From: Paenibacillus sp. PAMC 26794
GTDB lineage: Bacteria; Bacillota; Bacilli; Paenibacillales; Paenibacillaceae
Direction: 5' to 3'
Length of the DNA: 64,000 bases
Assembly (NCBI RefSeq): GCF_000316035.1
Contig: NZ_ANHX01000040.1
Coordinates: forward strand, 1 to 64,000
Part shown: one piece after another, positions 42,462 to 52,208 of the stretch
Position numbering within the stretch: the first letter of the stretch is position 1
How the letters are laid out: every line of letters begins with the position of its first letter
The notes under the pieces: model-generated
Seen by the model: only the letters and a program-made list of their open reading frames with translations
Told to the model about the DNA's origin: nothing
The model's database searches: none
Translations under genes and position numbers: made by a program

Positions 42462-43040
42462 CTGAAAAACCTGTTGATCACCGGTTACCGGGCACATGAA
42501 TTGCAGATTTTTGGACAGAAGCATGAAGGTATTCCTTTTATTAAAAAAGCCATCTCCTCCCGCCTCACTCCCCTTGTCGAGGATGGTCTGGAATGGGTGC
42601 TGACGCCGGGACAATACGGTGTGGACCTGTGGGCCTGCGAAGTGGTGATTGATCTGAAGAAGACGTACCCACATCTGAAACTGTCGATCATCACTGCCTT
42701 TCAGAACCCGGAAGAGCAATGGAAAGAAGACAAGCAGGAGTATTACCGTTCCATCCTCTCGGGTGTGGACTATTACGGTGCGATTAGCAATCAACCTTAT
42801 ATCGGGCCGTGGCAGTTCACTGCACGGGATGACCTGTTGCTGCGCAAAAGTGACGGTCTTCTGCTCGTCTATGACGAAGATGCCGGGGAAGGCAGCCCCC
42901 GTTTTGTGAAGGAAAAAGCCGTGAAGAAACAGCAGAACGAGGACTATACAATCATCAGTGTCACTTCGGAGGATATCCAATCAGTAGCTGAGGATGAGCG
43001 CATGAATGATATTGCAGATTTCGACGATTCTTCATTCTGA
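42462..43040 (+). CDS. ypsA: YpsA/DUF1273 SLOG-family protein (CTG start)
   Basis: About 192 residues. The reading frame begins sensibly at CTG 42462 with AAAGGAGG 8 nt before it, giving KNLLITGYRAHELQIF, the usual YpsA N-terminus; the TTG at 42474 would cut this. LTPGQYGVDLWACEVVIDLKK, SDGLLLVYDEDAGEGSPRF are SLOG family hallmarks. Implicated in cell division control in Bacillus. Cytoplasmic. Likely cotranscribed with the pseudouridine synthase gene. Confidence 0.8.
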   Translation: MKNLLITGYRAHELQIFGQKHEGIPFIKKAISSRLTPLVEDGLEWVLTPGQYGVDLWACEVVIDLKKTYPHLKLSIITAFQNPEEQWKEDKQEYYRSILSGVDYYGAISNQPYIGPWQFTARDDLLLRKSDGLLLVYDEDAGEGSPRFVKEKAVKKQQNEDYTIISVTSEDIQSVAEDERMNDIADFDDSSF

Positions 43041-43197
43041 AAAAATGTAGATCATCTCAAGTCCATTCATGCATAGCTGTCATCAGAGGGGAATCGTATT
43101 TTGAATGACGTACATATGTTTTTTTTCGAGGCAGGTTGGGTATAAGTAGTATTATAACTGCGATGATATGTCGTATGGGATAAGGGGAACTGCAGCC

Positions 43198-44013
43198 ATG
43201 ACAATTACGCCAGAGCAGCGCATTCAACTGCATGGATTCAACAACCTGACCAAGTCGCTCAGCTTTAATATGTACGATATCTGTTATACCAAAACCAAAG
43301 ACGAACGCGAAGCTTACATTGAATATATTGATGAACAGTATAACGCCGACCGGTTGAGTAAAATTCTGAACAACGTCTCCGATATCATCGGAGCCCACGT
43401 TCTTAATGTTGCGCAGCAGGATTACGTGCCTCAAGGTGCGAGTGTGACGATGCTTGTCTCCGAAGGTCCAATCGTGGAGATCCCCGAAGAATCACTCGAT
43501 GAATCTCCCGGCCCTCTGCCCGATAACGTTGTCATGCAGCTGGATAAAAGCCATATCACTGTGCACACCTACCCTGAATTTCATCCTAGTGAAGGTATCA
43601 GTACCTTCCGTGCGGACATTGATGTCTCCACCTGTGGTGAGATCTCACCGCTTAAGGCGCTGAATTATCTGATCCACTCATTTGATACGGACATTATGAC
43701 GATGGATTACCGGGTGCGTGGCTTCACACGGGATACAAGTGGGCGCAAGCTGTTCATTGACCATGAGATCGGCTCAATTCAGAATTATATTCCGGACGAG
43801 ATTAAGAGCAGCTTTGACATGATTGACGTGAACGTCTATCAGGAGAATATTTTTCACACCAAGTGTAAACTAAGGGAATTCGATCTCGACAATTATCTGT
43901 TTGGGTACACCAAGGATAAGCTCAGCAAGAAGGAACAACAGGAGATTACAGAATGGCTGAAGCTGGAGATGGACGAGATCTATTACGGCAAAAATATTAA
44001 TCGTCCCTCTTAA
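43198..44013 (+). CDS. speD: S-adenosylmethionine decarboxylase, E. coli type
   Basis: About 271 residues from ATG 43198. It matches the long proteobacterial-type Spe[19 protein letters not shown] contains the Lys-Ser pair where the proenzyme cleaves itself to form the pyruvoyl group; [31 protein letters not shown] and [12 protein letters not shown] follow. Supplies decarboxylated SAM for spermidine synthesis. Many Bacillota instead have the short SpeH form. No speE neighbour seen. Confidence 0.9.
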   Translation: MTITPEQRIQLHGFNNLTKSLSFNMYDICYTKTKDEREAYIEYIDEQYNADRLSKILNNVSDIIGAHVLNVAQQDYVPQGASVTMLVSEGPIVEIPEESLDESPGPLPDNVVMQLDKSHITVHTYPEFHPSEGISTFRADIDVSTCGEISPLKALNYLIHSFDTDIMTMDYRVRGFTRDTSGRKLFIDHEIGSIQNYIPDEIKSSFDMIDVNVYQENIFHTKCKLREFDLDNYLFGYTKDKLSKKEQQEITEWLKLEMDEIYYGKNINRPS

Positions 44014-44197
44014 AGAGGTTGTTCAACGCTGATCCATAAGGGCAAGGTCTAAGACAAGATTTCATGAAGGCAGGGTTCTTCTTTTCGGGGGACCTCCGGC
44101 ATGTGCTTGTCTTTTTCTTAGTTATGTTGACAGTGTGCAACTTTATTTCTTATTATAGAAGTAACTGTATCAAACTGCAGTGAAGGAGACTGAGCCC

Positions 44198-44608
44198 GTG
44201 ATCGAAACGAATACGACAAGACGTAACGAATCACTGTTACAAGCGCTTACTGCACAGCACAATGCCATTACCAACAACATAGCCAATGCAGACACGCCCA
44301 ACTACAAAAAGAAAACGGTAGAGTTTCAGGAAGAGCTGAGACGGATCGTTGAGAATGGCAAAACAGATCAGCTCACCATGAAGCGGACTCATGACAAACA
44401 CTTTCCTATCAGTGATCCCAATTCTTCCATCGTACAGTACCGAATTGTCGAGAACAACGAAACAGCCATGAACAATAACAACAATAACGTTGACATTGAC
44501 AAGGAAATGGCGAATCTTTCGGAGAATCAGCTCATGTATAACTACATGGTTGATCGGGTCAGTGGACATTACAAAAAAATGAAGAATTTATTGAATGATC
44601 TGAAATAA
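44198..44608 (+). CDS. flgB: Flagellar basal-body rod protein FlgB, isolated copy
   Basis: 136 residues from GTG 44198 (AAGGAG 9 nt upstream; GTG 44180 has none). LLQALTAQHNAITNNIANADTPNYKKKTVEFQEEL is the FlgB signature, and the C-terminal MYNYMVDRVSGHYKKMKNLL closes the rod fold. No flgC or fliE follows, unlike the normal flagellar operon. The central linker NNNNNVD is low-complexity. Probably a second copy or remnant. Confidence 0.8.
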   Translation: MIETNTTRRNESLLQALTAQHNAITNNIANADTPNYKKKTVEFQEELRRIVENGKTDQLTMKRTHDKHFPISDPNSSIVQYRIVENNETAMNNNNNNVDIDKEMANLSENQLMYNYMVDRVSGHYKKMKNLLNDLK

Positions 44609-44756
44609 TGAATGTACAGCAGCCCGCGATGGCTGCTTTTTTTTGTTGTTTTTCACCGGAATATATCCAAATCGGTTCCATTTCTCGGTATCCTCTCCTG
44701 TTCGTAGTATAATGGGAAGAAACGAATGATTTCATATCGTATAAAAGAGGTGCAAC

Positions 44757-45860
44757 ATGTCTCCACGTCATTTAAATGGTTTTCTAGGTTCCAAAGTCAG
44801 ATTAGCGGCCCCATGCCCGGAAGATTGCATGCGTCTCTCCCGCTTCACAGACGATTATGAATATTTACGCAACATGGATACCGATATCGCGATCCCGTTA
44901 ACGCCGGATGAGACAGGGTCCTCCTCTGTCCGCCGAGACAACGGATTTGAATTTGCATTACGTACACTGGAGGGTAACCGATTCATTGGATTCACAGCCC
45001 TCTACCGGATTGAATGGAACAATCGCTCCGCTCGTCTGGCCATTGGTATCGGCGAAGAAAGTGATCGGGGTAAAGGTTACGGCAGTGATGCCCTTGCTCT
45101 AATTCTTCGATATGGATTCCACGAATTGAACCTGAACCGGATTGCGCTGGAAGTCATCGAATACAATGAAGCCGCGAGACGTGCGTACCTGAAAGCAGGA
45201 TTCCGGGAAGAGGGTCGCCAGCGTTCTGCAGTTTTGCGGGATGGCATGCATTATGACCTGATCTCGATGAGTATCCTTGCCGAAGAATGGTCCGCACAGG
45301 CTGGGCTTCCCTTGTCATTCCAATCTACTCGTACTCCTGAATCTGGGGATAGGGTAGCGGGTGGTTTCTCACAGCGTAATGGGAACGAACAAGCTGCGCT
45401 GTCCTTGTCGGAATTAAGGTCAGATTCAAAAGGTGAATCTGAAATATCACCTCGCATCGGCGTAGGTGCGGTCATCCTGAATGAACGGGGCGAAGTGCTT
45501 CTCGCCTGGCGGAATCGTCAGCCCGAGCAGCACACCTGGAGTATTCCTGGCGGGAAAGTAGATCCCTATGAATCATTGGAAACTGCCGTCATCCGTGAAA
45601 TCAAGGAGGAAGTGAATCTGGATATCGCCATTGACAGTCTGCTCTGCACGGCGGAGACGATCCAGCCACAACAGAAAGAACATTGGATATCCGTGCTCTA
45701 TTCCACCAAGGTGATTGGCGGCCATGCTCGTAATCTGGAAGAAGGCGGAGCCATTGGTGAGATCGGCTGGTTCCCATTGAATGATCTTCCCTCTCCACTC
45801 GCCTGCTTTGCCGTGCCTGGGCTGGAAGCTGTGAAGAAGCTGTATGATGAATCCCTGTAA
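44757..45860 (+). CDS. GNAT acetyltransferase fused to a Nudix hydrolase
   Basis: 367 residues. GNAT domain residues 10-185 (RLAIGIGEESDRGKGYGSDALAL and EYNEAARRAYLKAGFREEGR, RimJ/RimL type), a Ser/Glu-rich linker of about 45 residues, and a Nudix domain at about 240-365 with the box GGKVDPYESLETAVIREIKEEVNLDI; the usual Gly after EEx is Asn. Both activities could be kept. ATG 44757, AGAGGTG upstream. Fusion of these two domains in one chain is uncommon. Confidence 0.85.
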   Translation: MSPRHLNGFLGSKVRLAAPCPEDCMRLSRFTDDYEYLRNMDTDIAIPLTPDETGSSSVRRDNGFEFALRTLEGNRFIGFTALYRIEWNNRSARLAIGIGEESDRGKGYGSDALALILRYGFHELNLNRIALEVIEYNEAARRAYLKAGFREEGRQRSAVLRDGMHYDLISMSILAEEWSAQAGLPLSFQSTRTPESGDRVAGGFSQRNGNEQAALSLSELRSDSKGESEISPRIGVGAVILNERGEVLLAWRNRQPEQHTWSIPGGKVDPYESLETAVIREIKEEVNLDIAIDSLLCTAETIQPQQKEHWISVLYSTKVIGGHARNLEEGGAIGEIGWFPLNDLPSPLACFAVPGLEAVKKLYDESL

Positions 45861-45894
45861 ATTCTAATATTCTATCAGATGGAGGTATTCCTTT

Positions 45895-46422
45895 ATGAAT
45901 CATGCAGAACAGATGAATCAACTATTTCAGGCTGCACAGGCGGGAGATGTGGCCAACCTGCAATTATTGCTCGCTTCTCACCCGGAACTCACCAATACTG
46001 AAAATCAGGATGGGTTAACTCCGCTGGGATATGCCTCTCATTATGGACAAGCAGGCGCAGTTCGTCTTCTTCTGGAGCATGGAGCCGATGTTAACACCCT
46101 TTCTCATTCCAAGATTTCCTTTATTCCGTCCAATACTGCACTGCATGCCGCACTTGCGGGAGAACGTTCGCCAGAAGTTATCCAACTTTTACTCGAACAT
46201 GGGGCATCCACGAGCATTCTGGATAGTGATGGACAATATGCGTTGCACTCCGCAGCATTTCATACGGATCAGATCGAACTTATCGAGATGTTACTTCAGC
46301 ATGGAGCTGATCCAAACGTGCTAAACTCAGCGGGCCAAACCGCAATGGATATTTCACTTGAACGTGGTAACACGTCTACAGCTTCATGTCTGCGAGCAGC
46401 TATTACAGCACGTCAGCAATAA
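45895..46422 (+). CDS. Ankyrin-repeat protein
   Basis: 175 residues with four ankyrin-type units, e.g. ENQDGLTPLGYASHYGQAGAVRLLLEHGADV and LDSDGQYALHSAAFHTDQIELIEMLLQHGADPN. No signal peptide. Probably a protein-interaction module in the cytoplasm; partner unknown. Followed by a strong terminator. Confidence 0.85.
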   Translation: MNHAEQMNQLFQAAQAGDVANLQLLLASHPELTNTENQDGLTPLGYASHYGQAGAVRLLLEHGADVNTLSHSKISFIPSNTALHAALAGERSPEVIQLLLEHGASTSILDSDGQYALHSAAFHTDQIELIEMLLQHGADPNVLNSAGQTAMDISLERGNTSTASCLRAAITARQQ

Positions 46423-46448
46423 TGATTAGATAACGTGAGCAATACCGC

Positions 46449-46502
46449 AAATAACCGTCAGGACTCTTTTTGGAGTACAAAGAGAAGGTCTGACGGTTAT
46501 TT
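46449..46502 (+). terminator. Terminator after the ankyrin gene
   Basis: AATAACCGTCAG pairs with CTGACGGTTATT, with a further GACTCTT/AAGAGxxGGTC helix inside, followed by TTGTTGTT. Confidence 0.85.
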
Positions 46503-46595
46503 GTTGTTCGATTACATACCTTTTTTCAGAAAACAAGAACCGTTTGACGCTTTACACGGTCTAATACTCAACATATCCATGAAAGGAGGAGCCAT

Positions 46596-47111
46596 GTGAC
46601 CCCTATTCAGCTCACCATCGCCGCACAAAAAGGGGATGCCGAGGCTTTTGCAGCCTTAATGGAATTACATCAGAGCCAACTGTACCGTATCGCCTATGCC
46701 TACCTGCACAACGAAGGTGATGTGCTGGAAGCGATTCAGGAATCAACCTTCAGGGCGTTCCGTAAACTCAAAAAATTAAAAGAGCCATCTTACTTCGGTA
46801 CTTGGCTCATCCGCATTCTGCTCAACTACTGTGCGGACGAACGCAAACGCAAAAGTCGGTTCAGTCCCGTCACCGAGATTCATGAATCCAGCAGTTGGGA
46901 TCGTCCTGCGGACCCCGATCTTGCCGCCGCCGTCTCCACCCTTGACCGGGATTGCAAACAGATTATTATTCTGAGTTATTTCGAAGGCTTCTCCTTAACT
47001 GAAGTTGCCGATATTCTCGAAATCCCGACCGGAACTGTAAAATCCCGATTACATCGGGCACTCGGACAGCTCCGTGATCAACTGGAAACGAAAGGAGATA
47101 CATCCTCATGA
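46596..47111 (+). CDS. ECF-type RNA polymerase sigma factor
   Basis: 171 residues from GTG 46596 with GAAAGGAGGA 5 nt before; the ATG two bases upstream would read ATG TGA. Region 2 DVLEAIQESTFRAFRKLKKLK with TWLIRILLNYCADE and region 4 FEGFSLTEVADILEIPTGTVKSRLHRAL are present. Directs transcription of stress genes when released from its anti-sigma factor, the next gene, which it overlaps by ATGA. Confidence 0.85.
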   Translation: MTPIQLTIAAQKGDAEAFAALMELHQSQLYRIAYAYLHNEGDVLEAIQESTFRAFRKLKKLKEPSYFGTWLIRILLNYCADERKRKSRFSPVTEIHESSSWDRPADPDLAAAVSTLDRDCKQIIILSYFEGFSLTEVADILEIPTGTVKSRLHRALGQLRDQLETKGDTSS

Positions 47112-48424
47112 CGGATGAACAAAAATCATTTGACGCATTGGAAAAACGGCTGAATGCTCGCAAGACAGAATACGAAACCATGCCTGTACCGGATGCTACC
47201 TATCAGGCTGTGCAAGCGGGAGTTCGCCAGGCGGCCCGTAAGCGCAAGTCCCGGCTGCGTTGGTATATGAGTTCCATCTCGGCAGCGGCCCTCATCCTGC
47301 TGTTTACCGGATGTATCCGTGTCTCTCCCGCTTTTGCGTCCTTGGTGGAACAATTGCCGGGAATGGAAGGCATTGTGAGCATGATTCGCCAGGACAAAGG
47401 ATTAATGATGGCGATTGATAAGTCCCTCTTACAGCAGGTAGGTGTCACCGACGAGCATGATGGTACTTCATTGACCGTTGAAGGCATTATCACAGACGAG
47501 TCACGTATGGTCATTTTTTACACGATGAAAGGCATGAAAGATCTGGAGAAGGGTAGATATGATATCGATTTACTTGATAGAGATGGAAAACAACTGCCTG
47601 TTGCGTTTAGCTATTTCTCTCCTAAGCCCGCTTCAGAAAATGGCATTTATGAGGATAAAATCGATGTCTCATTCATAGAATCTTTACCGCCACAAGAGCT
47701 AACCGTTATATTTAAGGAACGAGGTAAGAAAACGAATAATAAGTGGAAGGTCACCTTCCCCGTGGATCACAGCTTAACAAAAGGTATGAAAAAAATCATT
47801 CCCGTAAACCAAACTATGACCGTGGACGGGCAGCGTATTCATGTAAAACAGGCCGTTCTGTATCCCACTCGCCTTGTACTTGACATCGAATATGATCGGA
47901 ACAACACCAAAAAAATCTTTGGCATTCGTGATCTGCACTTGGTAGATGAGCAAGGCCGAGCATGGAGAACCGATTCATCTTCCATCGGAGGCTCTGGAAG
48001 TTCCGTCTTTTTCGAAAGCATGGACTTCTCCACTCCGAAAAAACTGACTCTGCAAGGATCTGGCCTTTCAGCAGTGAATAAGGATGAACTGGTTATCAGC
48101 ATCGATCCATCTCCAGGTGAAATACATGGCGGCCCATCGAGTTTGAAATTGCTGCAAAGTACGGTCCAGGGCAAAAATCTGATCCTCGAGTTTTCAATTG
48201 CAGATGCTCAAAATGCTACTTCAGGGCTATCATTTACCAATATCGAGGACAGTAAAGGGAACCCTTTCGAGATTAATGAAGTAGGCTGGAGCCCTTCTGT
48301 CTTTGAAGCAAGAGTTGTCATTAAAAATGGAGCCGCAGCCAAAGGAAATCTGACAATGGAAATATTCTCTTACCCTGATCAAATTCGTGTACCGTTCTCT
48401 ATCGAAATTCCTGTGACTCCCTAA
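47108..48424 (+). CDS. Anti-sigma-like DUF4179 membrane protein
   Basis: 438 residues. A cytoplasmic part of about 55 residues that could hold the sigma factor, one membrane helix (WYMSSISAAALILLFTGCI, near residue 57-76), then a large extracytoplasmic DUF4179-type domain of beta structure. Translated by ATGA overlap with the sigma gene; the pair is a signalling unit. Signal unknown. Confidence 0.8.
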   Translation: MTDEQKSFDALEKRLNARKTEYETMPVPDATYQAVQAGVRQAARKRKSRLRWYMSSISAAALILLFTGCIRVSPAFASLVEQLPGMEGIVSMIRQDKGLMMAIDKSLLQQVGVTDEHDGTSLTVEGIITDESRMVIFYTMKGMKDLEKGRYDIDLLDRDGKQLPVAFSYFSPKPASENGIYEDKIDVSFIESLPPQELTVIFKERGKKTNNKWKVTFPVDHSLTKGMKKIIPVNQTMTVDGQRIHVKQAVLYPTRLVLDIEYDRNNTKKIFGIRDLHLVDEQGRAWRTDSSSIGGSGSSVFFESMDFSTPKKLTLQGSGLSAVNKDELVISIDPSPGEIHGGPSSLKLLQSTVQGKNLILEFSIADAQNATSGLSFTNIEDSKGNPFEINEVGWSPSVFEARVVIKNGAAAKGNLTMEIFSYPDQIRVPFSIEIPVTP

Positions 48425-48535
48425 AAGAAATGTAACAGCCATAATTGCAAGCCACATGAAGTAATCATGCACTATAATGATAATATTAAACATCTACATT
48501 ACATCGATATGTTCACAGGAAAGGGTGTTTCCACA

Positions 48536-49579
48536 ATGAATAATCGTTCCATCCGTTATCCGCAACCACTCGCGCAAGGGGACATGATCGGTGTGGCAGC
48601 CCCCTCCAGCGGTGTAGGCGAATCCCTATACCATTATCTTGAGGAGAGCAAACGCAATATGGAGCGCCTTGGTTTTGGCGTGATGGAGAGCCCATCGCTC
48701 CGCCATAACACCAAATGTGTGAGTGCCTCCAAAGAAGAACGCGCCGAAGAGATGAATGAATTTTTCCGCAATCCAAATATTCAAGCCATTATCCCTCCAT
48801 GGGGTGGGGAGTTTCTCATGGATATCCTGCCCCTGCTGGATTGGGAAGCTTTGAAAACATTACCGCCCAAATGGGTCATGGGATATTCGGATATCAGCAC
48901 CTTCCTGTTCGCATACACCCTGATCACCGGAACAGCATCCGCACATGGCACCAATTATGTTGATCTAAGATCAAACGCCCTCGATCCCGTGACTGCACGC
49001 TGGATTGATGTGTTACAGACCAAATACGGCGGACAGATCACACAATCGTCTTCCACACATTATCAATCAGCATGGAAACCGGAATTGCCTGGATTTAATC
49101 TGGATACACCTTCGCAATGGAAACAGCTCGGCCACTCGGAAGATGCAGATACCGCTGTGGCGTTCTCCGGTCGGCTGATCGGCGGCTGTATGGATACGAT
49201 CACTTGTCTGATTGGTACGCCGTATGCACCCGTCCAATCGTATTTGGATCAGTACTGTGCAGACGAAGGAACCATCTGGTATCTGGAGAGCTGTGAGATG
49301 AACGCGGGGGATATCTATCGTCATCTGTGGCAGATGAAACAGGCTGGCTGGTTTGCAGGGGTGAAAGGTTTCATGTTCGGTCGACCTGCGGGTTATTCCG
49401 ATACAGCCGATTTCAATTTTACCGATGCCCTATCCTCTGCGCTTGGGGATCTGGATGTCCCTGTACTGTACGATGTGGATCTCGGCCATATTCCGCCCCA
49501 GCTCACCTTTGTGAATGGAGCATTGGGCAAAGTCGCTTATGAAAATGGACGCGGGAGCCTTGAGATGGCGTTTGTGTAA
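48536..49579 (+). CDS. LD-carboxypeptidase (S66 family, MccF-like)
   Basis: About 347 residues from ATG 48536 (AGGAAAGG 10 nt upstream). GDMIGVAAPSSGV at the start, NPNIQAIIPPWGGE, and VMGYSDISTFLFA with the catalytic Ser; further His and Glu come in the C-terminal domain. The family hydrolyses muropeptide tails or detoxifies microcin C-like compounds. No signal peptide, so cytoplasmic: recycling or self-protection. Confidence 0.85.
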   Translation: MNNRSIRYPQPLAQGDMIGVAAPSSGVGESLYHYLEESKRNMERLGFGVMESPSLRHNTKCVSASKEERAEEMNEFFRNPNIQAIIPPWGGEFLMDILPLLDWEALKTLPPKWVMGYSDISTFLFAYTLITGTASAHGTNYVDLRSNALDPVTARWIDVLQTKYGGQITQSSSTHYQSAWKPELPGFNLDTPSQWKQLGHSEDADTAVAFSGRLIGGCMDTITCLIGTPYAPVQSYLDQYCADEGTIWYLESCEMNAGDIYRHLWQMKQAGWFAGVKGFMFGRPAGYSDTADFNFTDALSSALGDLDVPVLYDVDLGHIPPQLTFVNGALGKVAYENGRGSLEMAFV

Positions 49580-49643
49580 TCACCTTTTATAGGCAGATGC
49601 ATACCTTGAAGTAAGAACTTATTTTGAGGAAGGGTTGTGCATC

Positions 49644-49949
49644 ATGTCTGAATCCACATCCACGCCATCCATGCGTGTCGTGTATCAAGCCAATCAACCG
49701 ACGCTTCAATCCGTGCAAAGTGTGCGGAATATGCTTCATCATACAGCCCGGCAGCATATAGGCAAGAAGGTACAAGTCCAGAATATCGATGGGCAAGTGT
49801 GGGAAGGTGTCATCATCAGTGCAGACCGGGGGATTTTGTATCTCCAGGTTACCCCGATGCATGGATACCCTGAACCGCGCGCCTTGTTTGGACCAACGAT
49901 TTTGCCGCTTGTGCTGTATGAATTGTTAGTTATCACACTGTTAATGTAG
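49644..49949 (+). CDS. Small protein, unknown function
   Basis: About 101 residues from ATG 49644 (GAGGAAGGG upstream; the TTG at 49635 is less likely). The N-terminal half is helical, then QNIDGQVWEGVIISADRGILYL, an Sm-like or SH3-like small beta barrel, and a hydrophobic tail LPLVLYELLVITLLM that may insert in the membrane. Family not recognised. Confidence 0.6.
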   Translation: MSESTSTPSMRVVYQANQPTLQSVQSVRNMLHHTARQHIGKKVQVQNIDGQVWEGVIISADRGILYLQVTPMHGYPEPRALFGPTILPLVLYELLVITLLM

Positions 49950-50111
49950 TGGTACTGTGCCTTTATATCCGAACCTGTTCCAAGAAGCTTCGCTCCTGAG
50001 ATCTTCAAGTATTGGGAACGAAGCTTTTTTATGGTCTTGGCAATGGTGCGGTATGATTCCTTGCGAGCGTGTGAAATATGATACAATGGTGTCGCACCAC
50101 CCATATCTCAT

Positions 50112-50945
50112 ATGAAACGGAGCTTGATCCGGTTGGAATACATACGTCATGATTCATCACCCGTATCACAAGCCGAGACGGGTATGATTGACAGCAACCC
50201 TACTGAACAATCCCGCGTAATTGCAATCTGTCTGCTCGCAGGCAAAATCATGCTGCAAAGCGGTGGTGAAACCTACCGTGTGGAAGATACGATGAAACGT
50301 ATGGCGGCAGCGCTGGGTTTACCCCATTCGCACAGTTACGTTGTTCCGACAGGCATCTTCTTCTCTGTTGATGCAACCGAACCCGCCAAGCTGATTCGTA
50401 TCTCCGAGCGTACGACGGATCTGGACAAGGTCTCCGAGGTGAATGCAGTCTCCCGCCGCATCGGACAAGGTGAGCTATCCGCTCAGGAAGCCCATGATCT
50501 GTTGGTACAGATAGAAAGCAAGCCCTCCTCCTATTCAACGGCTGTGCAGCTTACAGCCGCAGCGTTATCCAGTGGTTGTTTTACCATTATGTTTGGCGGG
50601 GGCTGGAGCGACTTTCTTCCGGCGCTGATCTGCGGGGGTATAGGTTATGCAGCCGTTATTGCCTTTCACCGGTTGGTACGGGTCAAATTCTTTGCCGAGC
50701 TTACGGCATCCTTCGTCATTGGGTTACTCGCTTTTCTCCTGATCTATATGGGAGTGGGTCATGAACGGGACAAAATTATTATCGGTTCGGTTATGCCGCT
50801 GGTTCCGGGACTGCTGATTACCAACGCTGTACGCGACCTGATGGCCGGACATCTCGTATCCGGATTATCCAAGGGAGCCGAGGCATTTCTGACCGCCTTT
50901 GCCATAGGTACCGGCATTGCAGTTGTATTTTCACTTTTTATGTAA
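50112..50945 (+). CDS. ThrE-type threonine/serine exporter, N-terminal unit
   Basis: 277 residues. Cytoplasmic hydrolase-like region (residues 35-145, LLAGKIMLQSGGETYRVEDTM, SYVVPTGIFFSVD) and five membrane helices; SVMPLVPGLLITNAVRDLMAGH is the ThrE motif. In Bacillota ThrE is split; the second half follows 18 nt later. Exports small amino acids. Start ATG 50112 or, equally, ATG further in (50187). Confidence 0.85.
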   Translation: MKRSLIRLEYIRHDSSPVSQAETGMIDSNPTEQSRVIAICLLAGKIMLQSGGETYRVEDTMKRMAAALGLPHSHSYVVPTGIFFSVDATEPAKLIRISERTTDLDKVSEVNAVSRRIGQGELSAQEAHDLLVQIESKPSSYSTAVQLTAAALSSGCFTIMFGGGWSDFLPALICGGIGYAAVIAFHRLVRVKFFAELTASFVIGLLAFLLIYMGVGHERDKIIIGSVMPLVPGLLITNAVRDLMAGHLVSGLSKGAEAFLTAFAIGTGIAVVFSLFM

Positions 50946-50963
50946 GACGGAGGAATGCAGGAT

Positions 50964-51422
50964 ATGCTCCATTTTATTGAACAAGCCTTAACCAGTTTTG
51001 TCGCTTCAGCCGCGTTTGGGATCATCTTCAACGCACCACGGCGCATGCTGCTCCACGGTGGATTTGTCGGCATGATCGGATGGATTATCTATATCGTGCT
51101 TGAATATGCAGCGGATGCGGTGCCTGCTACACTTGCAGCGACCATAGCCGTAGGTGTCATCAGTCAGCTATTCTCTCGCATGTTTCGAGCACCCGTTATC
51201 ATCTTTAGCGTCGCAGGCATCATTCCTCTGGTTCCTGGTGGACTGGCGTATAATGCGATGCGAAGTTTTGTGCAAAATGACTACAGTGCCGCTATGGAGA
51301 TGGCCGCCAAGGCACTCATGTTATCCGGCGCTATTGCCGTAGGCCTTGTGCTCTCTGAGGTATTAAACCAGATGATACGCCAAATTCCCGCCTCCCTTCG
51401 GGCAAAATCATCATCGAAATGA
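50964..51422 (+). CDS. ThrE-type exporter, C-terminal unit
   Basis: About 152 residues from ATG 50964, which has GGAGG at 10 nt; the ATG at 50955 is only one base from it. Four to five membrane helices; FSVAGIIPLVPGGLAYNAMRSFV is the second half of the ThrE fold (YjjB type). Forms a complex with the upstream product. Confidence 0.85.
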   Translation: MLHFIEQALTSFVASAAFGIIFNAPRRMLLHGGFVGMIGWIIYIVLEYAADAVPATLAATIAVGVISQLFSRMFRAPVIIFSVAGIIPLVPGGLAYNAMRSFVQNDYSAAMEMAAKALMLSGAIAVGLVLSEVLNQMIRQIPASLRAKSSSK

Positions 51423-51444
51423 CTATTCTTTTCACATATCAGCA

Positions 51445-51503
51445 CACGTAAGGCCCGTTAGCATACAGGATAAAATCTTGTATAACAACGGGCCTTACGT
51501 GTC
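51445..51503. terminator. Bidirectional terminator
   Basis: ACACGTAAGGCCCGTT and its exact 16 nt reverse complement with a 27 nt loop, between convergent genes (exporter ends 51422, DUF2569 gene ends 51553). Confidence 0.8.
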
Positions 51504-51552
51504 ACTATCCTATAGAGCACTATAGTGCAGTGAGACAATCAAAGAAGTCTAT

Positions 51553-52098
51553 TTACTTTACAAACGTATTTTTCACACGTACCGACTTTAGGAAATACGG
51601 GATAAAGATACAACATGTCAGAAGCGATCGGATTGTTAAATTAAATGCTGATGTTGGATCAAGCACATGCTGTTCTCTTGGAACTTCGATTCGTGCGATC
51701 ATGATCCATGTCATGACTCCAATGAATACATTCACAATGCACAGCACAATCATCATGCGTGGAAACTGTTTCTTTTTCTTATACAACAATGCGAGATTCA
51801 CGATAACAATCATTAGTAAAATGACGCTGCTTATGACCCCGAACCAAAGGAGCGGGCGTATCCCTTCAGTATAAAGTTCCGGATCAACACCACGGACACC
51901 CTCCCATCTTACCGGATCCATAATGACATTTACCTGCGACATATCCGCGATCAGAAGCACCAGTGAGACCCACAGGCCAATCTGAATTAAAATAAGCCAG
52001 CCGCCTAATCCTGAGATGACAGGCGGTTCGGGTCTGATACCAGTTTTAGGCTGCAGCGAGCTTGTATCCAGTTCCGAGTTCCTATATTTATAGTTCAT
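51553..52098 (-). CDS. DUF2569 membrane protein
   Basis: 181 residues. ISGLGGWLILIQIGLWVSLVL near the start is the DUF2569 signature. Four membrane helices. Function unknown. ATG 52098; the ribosome binding site AAAGGAGGCTGA is strong. Confidence 0.75.
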   Translation of the reverse strand: MNYKYRNSELDTSSLQPKTGIRPEPPVISGLGGWLILIQIGLWVSLVLLIADMSQVNVIMDPVRWEGVRGVDPELYTEGIRPLLWFGVISSVILLMIVIVNLALLYKKKKQFPRMMIVLCIVNVFIGVMTWIMIARIEVPREQHVLDPTSAFNLTIRSLLTCCIFIPYFLKSVRVKNTFVK

Positions 52099-52208
52099 TT
52101 CAGCCTCCTTTTACGATAGATAAGACACGTATTATACATTAGAAGCTATATTCTGTGTTATCCAAGAGAAGGAAAGAACCGTCTGGACTATGGTCTCTCT
52201 CTTGCATT

